DNA of 64,000 nt. Source: Pseudarthrobacter phenanthrenivorans Sphe3 (lineage in GTDB: Bacteria; Actinomycetota; Actinomycetes; Actinomycetales; Micrococcaceae). The position numbers and the translations under genes were made by a program. The stretch lies in the NCBI RefSeq assembly GCF_000189535.1, contig NC_015145.1:3162001-3226000 (forward strand), read 5' to 3'. The notes under the pieces are model-generated. The model made no database searches. It was not told the origin of the DNA and saw nothing but the letters and a program-made list of their open reading frames with translations. Positions 35,990 to 43,185 of this stretch are shown here, one piece after another; position 1 is the first letter of the stretch, and each line of letters starts with the position of its first letter.

Positions 35990-38186
35990 AGAGCTGTACC
36001 GCGCGGCCCCTTATCTCGCCGCCGTCGAAAACACCGCCCCCGGTGAACGGAAACCGGGCTTCAACAAGGTGCAAAGCTACCTGGAGCGCTTCGGGTACCT
36101 GGGGGCCACCACCGCCAGGGAAATCGGTGTTCTGGACGACCCCACGGAAGGGGCCCTCAGGAGTTTCCAGGAGTTCTTCCACCTTCCGGTCACCGGCGTG
36201 TTTGACGACGCCACCCGCGAAGCCATGATGCAGCCGCGCTGCGGCCTCCCGGACATGCGCGGGGACGGGATCGCCTTCGCCACCGCCTGCGCGTGGGTGG
36301 ACCGGACGCTGACCTACGCGTTCGATACCGGGACGGACGATGTTGCCGGCGCCGCCGAATTCGACGCCATCCGGCGTGCCATCCAGACCTGGCAGGTGCT
36401 GGGCGGCCTGTCCTTCACCGAGGTGGCGGTCGGGTCGAGCCCGGACATCCGCATCGGGTGGCGGCCGGCAGCGGACCCGGACCACTCGATGGTGGGCGGC
36501 GTCCTGGCCCACGCCGACTTCCCTCCGGGCTGCAGCGTGGTCACCAACACGCTGCCCAAGCCGGTCCACTTCGATGACAGCGAACACGTGTGGAGCATTG
36601 GTGCCGTGGCCAGCGCCTTCGACATCGAGACCGTTGCCCTGCACGAATTCGGGCACATCGTGGGGCTTGCCCACTCCAGCGTTGCGAACGCCGTGATGGC
36701 GCCCACCGTGTCCGCCAACTTCACCAAACGCGCCCTCACCCAGGACGACATCGACGGTTTCCGGGCACTCTACCCCGCCGCTCCACAGGCATGGTCCGGC
36801 TGGAACTCCCTGGGCGGTGTCATCACCTCGGACGTGGCCGTGGGCAACAACAAGGACGGCCGCATGGAGGCCTTTGCCAAGGGCACCGACGGCGCCGTGT
36901 GGCACCGCTGGCAGACCACCCCGAACGGCAACTGGTCCGGCTGGAACTCCCTGGGCGGCGTGATCACCACGGAAATTGCGGTGGCCAACAACCAGGACGG
37001 CAGGCTGGAATTCTTCGCCCGCGGCACGGACAACGCCTTGTGGCACCGGTGGCAGACCACACCCAACGGCAACTGGTCCGGCTGGAACTCCCTGCTGGGG
37101 ACCATTACGGGGCCGGCGGCGGTGGGCCGGAACGCGGACGGCAGGCTCGAGGTGTTTGCCCGCGGCACCGACGGCGCCGTGTGGCACCGCTGGCAGACCA
37201 CGCCCAACGGCAACTGGTCCGGCTGGAACTCCCTGGGCGGCGTGATCACGTCCGAGATCGCCGTCGGCGGGAACAAAGACGGCCGGCTGGAACTCTTCGT
37301 GCGCGGCACGGACAACGCCCTCTGGCACAAATGGCAGACCGCCCCCAACGGCAACTGGTCCGGATGGGCTTCCCTGGGCGGCGTGCTGACGTCCAACATC
37401 ACCACCGGCACCAACGCCGACGGCCGGCTCGAGGTCTTTGTCCGCGGCACGGACAACGCCCTCTGGCACAAGTGGCAGACCGCGCCCAACAGCGGCTGGT
37501 CCGGCTGGGCTTCGCTGGGCGGCATCCTCACCTCGGATATTGCCGTGGGCAGGAATGCGAGCGGCCGGCTCGAAGCGTTCGTCCGCGGCACCGACAACGC
37601 CCTCTGGCACAAATGGCAGACCGCGCCCAACAGCGGCTGGTCCGGCTGGGCATCCCTGGGCGGCATCCTCACCTCGAATATCACTGTGGGCAGCAACGCC
37701 GACGGCCGGCTCGAGGTCTTCGTCCGCGGCACGGACAACGCCATGTGGCACAGGTGGCAGAACACGCCGTTCCTGACGGAAGAGTCCACCGGTTCTTCCG
37801 GCGCTGCCGCCACGGGCGGGGAAGGTGGCGGGGAAACGGCTGCCGAGGGCGTCGTCCCCCAGACGGTCGAGATGCCCACCGGTACCATGGCGGACAGCGT
37901 GACCACCAACGGCCACCGGCAGCCGGCGGAACCGGAAATGCCCGCTGGGACGATGGACGCCGGGACATCGAACGCGGAAGCAGCGGATGCAGCGGCAACG
38001 GACATCGGGACAGCGGACGCGGGGCCAATGAACTCGGGGCCAACGGACACCGGGGCAATGGACGTGCCGAGGACGGAGCCCGGGAGCATGCCCGGCCTGT
38101 CCGGCCAGGAATCGCCTGCCAGTGAATTACCTGCCAAGGAATCCGCTGCCGCAACAATGCCGGCCGGAGGCATGGCCGCCGTCTGA
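35982..38186 (+). CDS. Matrixin-like zinc metalloprotease with cysteine switch and seven-repeat lectin-type beta-propeller
   Basis: 734 residues, ATG 35982. Order: peptidoglycan-binding-like helical prodomain (about 25-82); cysteine switch PRCGLPD (85-91), which in metalloproteinases keeps the zymogen off by binding zinc; catalytic domain with HEFGHIVGLAH (221-231) and Met-turn VMAP (238-241); seven 47-residue repeats (271-599), each 'WSGW.SLGG.[IL]T', 'DGRLE.F.RGTD.A[LV]WH.WQT.PN', a PLL/tachylectin-like propeller; then a disordered tail (600-734) rich in Thr, Ala, Glu and Met. No signal peptide is visible at the N-terminus, so the export route is unclear. The DNA repeat array is at 36792-37778. 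Confidence 0.87.
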   Translation: MTEELYRAAPYLAAVENTAPGERKPGFNKVQSYLERFGYLGATTAREIGVLDDPTEGALRSFQEFFHLPVTGVFDDATREAMMQPRCGLPDMRGDGIAFATACAWVDRTLTYAFDTGTDDVAGAAEFDAIRRAIQTWQVLGGLSFTEVAVGSSPDIRIGWRPAADPDHSMVGGVLAHADFPPGCSVVTNTLPKPVHFDDSEHVWSIGAVASAFDIETVALHEFGHIVGLAHSSVANAVMAPTVSANFTKRALTQDDIDGFRALYPAAPQAWSGWNSLGGVITSDVAVGNNKDGRMEAFAKGTDGAVWHRWQTTPNGNWSGWNSLGGVITTEIAVANNQDGRLEFFARGTDNALWHRWQTTPNGNWSGWNSLLGTITGPAAVGRNADGRLEVFARGTDGAVWHRWQTTPNGNWSGWNSLGGVITSEIAVGGNKDGRLELFVRGTDNALWHKWQTAPNGNWSGWASLGGVLTSNITTGTNADGRLEVFVRGTDNALWHKWQTAPNSGWSGWASLGGILTSDIAVGRNASGRLEAFVRGTDNALWHKWQTAPNSGWSGWASLGGILTSNITVGSNADGRLEVFVRGTDNAMWHRWQNTPFLTEESTGSSGAAATGGEGGGETAAEGVVPQTVEMPTGTMADSVTTNGHRQPAEPEMPAGTMDAGTSNAEAADAAATDIGTADAGPMNSGPTDTGAMDVPRTEPGSMPGLSGQESPASELPAKESAAATMPAGGMAAV
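36792..37778 (+). repeat. Seven in-frame 141-bp repeats encoding a beta-propeller
   Basis: Units of exactly 47 codons begin with a Trp codon at 36792, 36933, 37074, 37215, 37356, 37497 and 37638. Neighbouring units 4-7 are most alike at DNA level, which suggests recent amplification or gene conversion. This is coding sequence, not a CRISPR array. Confidence 0.9.
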
Positions 38187-38212
38187 TCAGCCGCGCGGCA
38201 GGGACTGAAGCG

Positions 38213-38241
38213 TACGACGGCGGCGCGCGTCCGCCGTCGTA
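38213..38241. repeat. REP-like hairpin copy 1 of 6
   Basis: Arms TACGACGGCGG and CCGCCGTCGTA around a 7-base loop, between the ends of convergent genes. Shares its arms with five hairpins at 50433, 54825, 55807, 56699 and 58237. May act as bidirectional terminator. Confidence 0.7.
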
Positions 38242-38279
38242 ACTCCCCTGTGCTGGTGCCTGGCTTGGCCTGCGTACCC

Positions 38280-39071
38280 TTAGTGCCCGGGGCCGCCTTG
38301 CCGGGGCAGCGGAAGGGCCAGCAGCGTGCCCCACAGGACCATGGCGGTGCCCCAGAGCGGGCCGTCCATGGCGCCGTCGCGGTCCGGATAGGCCAGCATC
38401 GCGGTCCCGATGTAGACAGCGGACAGGCTCGCCGCAACCCGTACCAGGGGGCGGCCCGGGACCCACCAGGCCAGCAGCAGTCCGCTGGCGGCGAGCACCA
38501 GTCCGGCCGAGCCCTGGACGGGCCAGTGCTCGATTCCCCAGGTGACGTGTCCCGGGTTCGGCGTCAGCCGGGACATGGTGAAAGCGTGGACCGCGTAGGA
38601 GAGCCACAGCGGCAGGCCCGCGAGCGCCAGCAGCAGGTACGGCCAGCTCACCCTCACCGTCCTGGGGAAGGGTCCGGCGTGGTCCCTCGCCAGCCAAAGG
38701 AGGACGGCGGCGGGAACGCCCACCGCAGCGGCCAGCAGCAAAGGCCGCACGTCTGCGCCGGCCACGGTTCCCACCACCAGCGCTGCCGCAACCACGGCCA
38801 GCAGGACAGCGCCCGGCCACGGGCGGCGCGGACTGAGGGCGATGCTGAGATAGGAACCCGCCACGATAAACGTCAGCAGGCTGCCCCAGCTGGCTTCGAG
38901 CGACACGGCCCAGACATAGCGCTGGTCAACCCAGCCGGGCAGGGTCATGAGGTCGGCGATGCCGAACAGAAAAACTGCGGCCACCACCACCATGATCCAG
39001 GCCAGCCCCCGCACCAGGCGCAGCCGGGGCGGCAACGGTGACTTGGCTTGGGATACTGCTTGCTCCACCAT
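38280..39071 (-). CDS. Multi-pass membrane protein of unknown function
   Basis: 263 residues, about seven helices (GLAWIMVVVAAVFLFGIADL, LLTFIVAGSYLSIAL, AVLLAVVAAALVVGTVAG, YLLLALAGLPLWLSYAV, SAGLVLAASGLLLAWWV and more). A short polar loop has MSRLTPNPGHVTWGIEHW. No family recognised. Ends at the REP-like hairpin between it and the protease gene. Confidence 0.75.
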   Translation of the reverse strand: MVEQAVSQAKSPLPPRLRLVRGLAWIMVVVAAVFLFGIADLMTLPGWVDQRYVWAVSLEASWGSLLTFIVAGSYLSIALSPRRPWPGAVLLAVVAAALVVGTVAGADVRPLLLAAAVGVPAAVLLWLARDHAGPFPRTVRVSWPYLLLALAGLPLWLSYAVHAFTMSRLTPNPGHVTWGIEHWPVQGSAGLVLAASGLLLAWWVPGRPLVRVAASLSAVYIGTAMLAYPDRDGAMDGPLWGTAMVLWGTLLALPLPRQGGPGH

Positions 39072-39213
39072 TGATCGTTGCCCCTCCGCTGAACTGCCGG
39101 TTGTCCCCGTTACCGGTTAACGTAGTCCCCGGCGCACACTCCCGGGGGTGCGGATATCCACACCTCTGCCGGGATTTACTTCCCCGAAACAGCCGCAGCC
39201 GTACTATTCATCC

Positions 39214-39411
39214 ATGTGGACTAAACAGCACCAGGCGCCGTGCGGCACGTGCGGCAGGGACACCAAGCACGTGACCCACTATCGGAAGGACGACGCCGGC
39301 GGCGCGCTGGTTGCCGAGGTCCAGTGTGCTGAGCACAAGGACGTGCCGGTCCCCAGCGACCAGCTGTCCGCCGCCTTCCGTTGGGTGTCTCCGCTCGGCC
39401 ACTCCCACTAG
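39214..39411 (+). CDS. Small zinc-ribbon-like protein, 65 residues
   Basis: ATG 39214 begins MWTKQHQAPCGTCGRDTKHVTHYRK in two pieces: a CGTC knuckle near residues 10-13 and later ECAEHKD-type Cys/His (VQCAEHKD, about 41-46). These four-residue sets could hold one zinc. No strong ribosome site, so it may be leaderless. No partner gene nearby. Function unknown. Confidence 0.6.
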   Translation: MWTKQHQAPCGTCGRDTKHVTHYRKDDAGGALVAEVQCAEHKDVPVPSDQLSAAFRWVSPLGHSH

Positions 39412-39496
39412 CCCATTCCGCCAGACCCCGCCCAGGCACCGGCCGCGCGTCCCTGCCTAAGGCACCGGGCGCGGGTCCCGCAGGCCGGGACGGCTG

Positions 39497-39943
39497 CTAC
39501 TTTTCGTGCTCGGTCAGGATCTCCGCCAGGGTCTCCAGGTTTGCCCGGGTGGAGCGGGCGTAGGCGGCCGCCACGAGCGGATCTGCGATCCTGCCGAAGA
39601 CCCCGCCGAGTCCTGATTCAGTCTCCAGTCGGACGGTAAAGAGCGTGCCGCCTTCCTGCGCTTTGGTGGAGAAGGCAACCGTGAACTGAAGCGGGCTTTG
39701 GACGGAGCGGGAAACGATCCGGTGGGGCGGGTCGTATTCTCTGACCTCCACGGTCCACTCGATCCTGCGCCCCAGCACCTTGGTTGTCCCTGTGCTCCGG
39801 CTGCCCACATGGGGAACCACGTCGTCCTGCCGGTAATCGATAATGGCGGTGTCCCATTCCGGAGGGCTGGATGGCGCAGTCACGTAGTCGAAGACTTCCT
39901 GTGGTGTTTTGTGGATGAGGATGCTTTCCTCGATGGTGGGCAT
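39497..39943 (-). CDS. SRPBCC (polyketide cyclase/START-like) domain protein
   Basis: 148 residues. Start MPTIEESILIHKTPQEVFDYVTAP is the first strand and helix of the fold, then SPPEWDTAIIDYR, GRRIEWTVEVREYDPPHRIV, GTLFTVRLETESG and a long closing helix. These proteins bind a hydrophobic ligand in a helix-grip cavity. Ligand unknown. Starts 10 bases after the end of the membrane protein gene upstream, so likely co-transcribed. Confidence 0.85.
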   Translation of the reverse strand: MPTIEESILIHKTPQEVFDYVTAPSSPPEWDTAIIDYRQDDVVPHVGSRSTGTTKVLGRRIEWTVEVREYDPPHRIVSRSVQSPLQFTVAFSTKAQEGGTLFTVRLETESGLGGVFGRIADPLVAAAYARSTRANLETLAEILTEHEK

Positions 39944-39953
39944 GGCCTGCTCC

Positions 39954-40565
39954 TTAGATGGGTTTGACTGATGAATGGCCGCGGGGCGTCACGGCCGGTT
40001 CCGCGGACCACAGCAGCGTGCCCAGAGCCAGCCAGGCGAGGCCGAAGGGTACAACGAAGAGGATCCGCTCGTTCTGGTCGTTGGCGCCGAGCAGAAGCAG
40101 CGAGGAGACAGCCAGGACCACCCCTGCCCAGGCAGGCAAAGTCCGGGAGACCGCGAGGCCCACCCCCATTACGATGTACGCGGCGACGGCAACGAGGACC
40201 AGGGCAACGCCGGCAAAGTACAGTGCCGAGCCCATCAGCGCCACCCCAAAGAACATGCACGCCGCCGCTGTGGCCGCGGCGATCCGCACCATCCGCATGC
40301 GGGCTGGAAGGAGCGCCAGGAAGCCAAGGGTTGCCCCGGCGATCAGGAGCACGCCTGCCAGGAAAAGGAATGACTCCAGGGGGCCCGCCGAGCGATATGT
40401 CCGGCCAACGCATTCCGCTGCTATGCATCCGGGCGGCTGCATGGACTGCAGAATCCCGGATGCGGTCAGGCTGAGACCGCCCAGACCGGCGGCTACCGCA
40501 GCCGCCAGAGCCGGACTACCGCCGGGAGTACGCTTCAGGGCGGTTCCTTCAGGGTGATCTTTCAC
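39954..40565 (-). CDS. Membrane protein, about six helices, function unknown
   Basis: 203 residues from GTG 40563-40565, where GGGGAGG lies just upstream; the longer open frame has no support. Helices include ALAAAVAAGLGGLSLTASG, FLFLAGVLLIAGATLGFLALL, AATAAACMFFGVALMGSALY, GVALVLVAVAAYIVMGVGL and ILFVVPFGLAWLALGTLLW. A short loop has two Cys (GCIAAECVG) after the first helix. Co-directional with the SRPBCC gene. Confidence 0.75.
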   Translation of the reverse strand: MKDHPEGTALKRTPGGSPALAAAVAAGLGGLSLTASGILQSMQPPGCIAAECVGRTYRSAGPLESFLFLAGVLLIAGATLGFLALLPARMRMVRIAAATAAACMFFGVALMGSALYFAGVALVLVAVAAYIVMGVGLAVSRTLPAWAGVVLAVSSLLLLGANDQNERILFVVPFGLAWLALGTLLWSAEPAVTPRGHSSVKPI

Positions 40566-41079
40566 TGTCCTCCCCTTCCTAGTGGGTGAAATTCTTTGTG
40601 GATGGAATTGCTTGCGGGAGTGCAGGGTCAATGGCCTGCGATCCCTCCGTTCAGCAGGCGGAACCGCCACAGCTCCGGCGACCCGGAGAGCGGCAGAGGA
40701 TCACTGCACCCACTGGCGGGATTCCCTTCCAGTGGCGGAACACCCAGGACCTCGGTCCGGCCCACTGGTTGCAGGTCCTGGACGGACGCCGTTTGGTATG
40801 TGCCTCCTGCCTGCGGCAGGAGGAGAAGACAGCATGCCACCCAGCAGGCCTGTCTGTCCGAAGAGATCAACCTGCGCCACGTTGCGGCTCGTGGCGCTTT
40901 CACGGCTGACGCCGGCACTGGGATTCGCCTTCCTTTCACGTTGTGACGTGAAGCCAGCTTGCCCTGCCCTTGTCCGGACCGCGTCCACCACCGGTTCTAC
41001 TTCCCGCAGTACACCGCCGGGTGGAGCAGCGGGGTTTTATTTACTGACAGCAGGCAGGCCAGGGAGGATACTTTCGGTC
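40566..41079. other. 514-base gene-free region upstream of a two-component system
   Basis: No convincing gene. It contains a perfect 9-bp hairpin CCTCCTGCC/GGCAGGAGG with a TGC loop at 40803-40823. The promoters of the divergent membrane-protein and response-regulator genes must lie here. Confidence 0.45.
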
Positions 41080-41805
41080 ATGGAGGATGAGCCGGGACCG
41101 TACGGACCGGCCTGGGCCGGGCCGGGAGAGGCGAAGGTGCGCGTCGTCCTGGCCGACGACGAGCGGCTGGTCCGCGCGGGACTGTCGCTGTTGCTGGCTG
41201 CCGAGCCGGACCTGGAGGTGGTGGGCGAAGCTGCGAACGGCGCGGAGTGCCTGGCGGTTGCCGGCACCACCCGCCCGGATGTTGTGGTCATGGATATCCG
41301 GATGCCGGTAATGGACGGGATCGAGGCCACCACCCGGCTGACCGCGGACGGGCTGGGCGGCGGAGATGGCGTCCCGGCGGTCCTCATCCTGACAACCTTC
41401 AGCGAGGACCACAACGTCACCACGGCGATGAGGGCCGGAGCAGCAGGCTTTCTCTTAAAGAACTCGGCACCGCAGACCCTCGCCACGGCAATCCGCGCCC
41501 TGGCCAAAGGTGACGGCTGGCTGGATCCCGCCATCACCAGGTCTTTGCTGCGCCACTTCAGCTCCCGGGCCGCAGACGGCCAGAGCGTTCCCACCGCGGA
41601 CATCAGTGTCCTCACTGCCCGTGAACGTGAAGTCCTCGGGGCCATGGCCGTGGGCCTGAAGAACGCGGAGATCGCGAACAAGTTGTTCCTCAGCGAAACG
41701 ACCGTCAAGACCCATGTCCACCGCATTCTGCTGAAGCTTGGCCTGTCCGACCGGTCCCAGGCCGTGGCGGTGGCGTACAGGTCGGGACTGATCCGGTCCG
41801 ATTGA
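41080..41805 (+). CDS. NarL/LuxR-type response regulator
   Basis: 241 residues, ATG 41080 with GGGAGGA 10 bases upstream; longer upstream frames are not used. Receiver: VVLADDERLVRAG, phosphoacceptor Asp in VVVMDIRMPVMDG, Thr in ILTTFSEDH, Lys in FLLKNSAP. HTH: VLTAREREVLGAMAVGLKNAE, SETTVKTHVHRILLKLG. Standard NarL type. It lies 24 bases before its kinase gene and is probably phosphorylated by it. Confidence 0.92.
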   Translation: MEDEPGPYGPAWAGPGEAKVRVVLADDERLVRAGLSLLLAAEPDLEVVGEAANGAECLAVAGTTRPDVVVMDIRMPVMDGIEATTRLTADGLGGGDGVPAVLILTTFSEDHNVTTAMRAGAAGFLLKNSAPQTLATAIRALAKGDGWLDPAITRSLLRHFSSRAADGQSVPTADISVLTAREREVLGAMAVGLKNAEIANKLFLSETTVKTHVHRILLKLGLSDRSQAVAVAYRSGLIRSD

Positions 41806-41829
41806 CCGGATGGCATCAAGGAGTCGGCA

Positions 41830-43074
41830 ATGACGTCACAGGAAAAGAGCGGCCTTCTCCCCGCCCGCCTGGGCCAGGCCTCGCAGCTGCCCATGCCCTC
41901 CCGAAGCGACATTCTCACGGCGGCGACTGCTGCCGCCCTGGACTTTGGCATGTTCATGATTGCCTGGCTCAGCGGCGATATGCCCCAACCTCCATGGCTG
42001 GTCCTCCTGTACACGGCAGCAGCAGGCGTGGTGGTCGCATGGCGGCACCACTTTCCAGTGTCGGTGTATGCGCTGGCCCTGCTGATCCAGCTGTCGTTCC
42101 CGTTCGTTGCGTTGAACTGGCGTACGCCCCTTGACCCGTCCCTCGGGACCACCTACCTCATGCTGGCTGACCTGTATACGCCATGGCTGGTAGTCCTAGT
42201 GGCGCTGGTTGCGGTGGCGGCGGACCGCCCGCCGGTGTGGTCAGTCACCGCGGCCGCCGTAGCCTTTGCTGCATGGACCGGAATTTTCCTGATGCACGAT
42301 GTCTGGGATGTGCCGAACCTGATCCTGGTCCTGGCTGCCGGCTTGCTGTCGTCATGGCTCGTGGGCAGGATGGCCGGCCGCAGCGGGCAGCGCATCCAGA
42401 CCCTGGAGAGGTTCCGGTCCGAGGCGGAATCGGCAATAGCAAGGGAGCATGCACTGATCGCTTCGGAACTGCACGACATCGTTTCCCATGCAGTAACGGT
42501 CATGACACTCCATGCCGCCGGAGCCCGCAAGATCATCAAGGGCGATCCTGAGCGGGCGGCACAGGCCCTGACGGTCATTGAGGCAACCGGGACCCAGGCG
42601 ATGGACGAACTGCGGAGGCTGCTGGAAGCCTTGCGCGCCGGGATCACTTCCTACCCGGTGTCGTCCTCCCTGGCCCGCATCGACATGGCCCAGCCGCTCC
42701 TTGAATCGCTTCGGGGTGCCGGCTTCGCGGTGGAGTGGCGCGTGAAGGGCCGGCCGCAGGTGCTGGCGGACAGCGTCAACCACACCGCCTACCGGGTCGT
42801 CCAGGAAGCTTTGACCAACGTGGCCAAGCACGCCGGGGCCGGAGCGCAGGTGGAGGTGGTTCTGCACTGGCAGCCAGGCGCACTCACCATAGAGATCACG
42901 GACGACGGCGGCAAAGGGCACCGCCCAGAACAGGACCAGCATGGCTTTGGCTTGATTGGCCTGCGGGAGCGGGTGGCGATCGTTGGCGGCAGCCTCACCT
43001 ATGGCCCCAAAGATTCCGGTTTCCGGGTCCATGTTGACCTGCCCCTTGGCATCGCCCAGCCACAGCATGCGTAG
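41830..43074 (+). CDS. Membrane sensor histidine kinase (NarL-type)
   Basis: 414 residues, ATG 41830. Five or so membrane helices (about 30-180) without an obvious extracellular domain form the sensor; then HisKA_3 with ASELHDIVSHAVTVMTLHA (phospho-His about 215), and an ATPase domain with YRVVQEALTNVAKHAGAG, EITDDGGKG and GFGLIGLRERV. Similar to actinobacterial kinases that sense envelope or membrane state. Partner of the preceding regulator. Confidence 0.9.
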   Translation: MTSQEKSGLLPARLGQASQLPMPSRSDILTAATAAALDFGMFMIAWLSGDMPQPPWLVLLYTAAAGVVVAWRHHFPVSVYALALLIQLSFPFVALNWRTPLDPSLGTTYLMLADLYTPWLVVLVALVAVAADRPPVWSVTAAAVAFAAWTGIFLMHDVWDVPNLILVLAAGLLSSWLVGRMAGRSGQRIQTLERFRSEAESAIAREHALIASELHDIVSHAVTVMTLHAAGARKIIKGDPERAAQALTVIEATGTQAMDELRRLLEALRAGITSYPVSSSLARIDMAQPLLESLRGAGFAVEWRVKGRPQVLADSVNHTAYRVVQEALTNVAKHAGAGAQVEVVLHWQPGALTIEITDDGGKGHRPEQDQHGFGLIGLRERVAIVGGSLTYGPKDSGFRVHVDLPLGIAQPQHA

Positions 43075-43129
43075 CCGTGGGCCAGCGTTGGTTGCATGGC
43101 AAGCAGCCATCGGGGGCGCCGTAAAGGAG

Positions 43130-43166
43130 GCCGGGCCGGACCCGAAGTTATCGGATCCGGCCCGGC
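43130..43166. terminator. Long bidirectional terminator hairpin
   Basis: Arms GCCGGGCCGGA-C-CCGA (43130-43145) and TCGG-A-TCCGGCCCGGC (43151-43166) pair with one mismatch and a 5-base loop. It lies between the ends of the convergent kinase and GH3 genes, ideal for stopping both transcripts. No long T-tract. Confidence 0.7.
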
Positions 43167-43185
43167 TGAGCTGTTCCCAGCGGTA

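Noticed and set aside
36792..37778. Possible CRISPR or minisatellite array
   Set aside because: Period is 141 bp, exactly 47 codons, without variable spacers, and the protein repeats form a propeller.
35958..37916. Long minus-strand frames opposite the protease gene (also 36770-38437)
   Set aside because: Repetitive only because the sense gene is repetitive; no start signals and no recognisable domain.
40582..41079. Upstream in-frame extension of the response regulator to about 407 residues
   Set aside because: The extension has no domain, and a good ribosome site precedes ATG 41080, which matches the normal start of NarL-type regulators.
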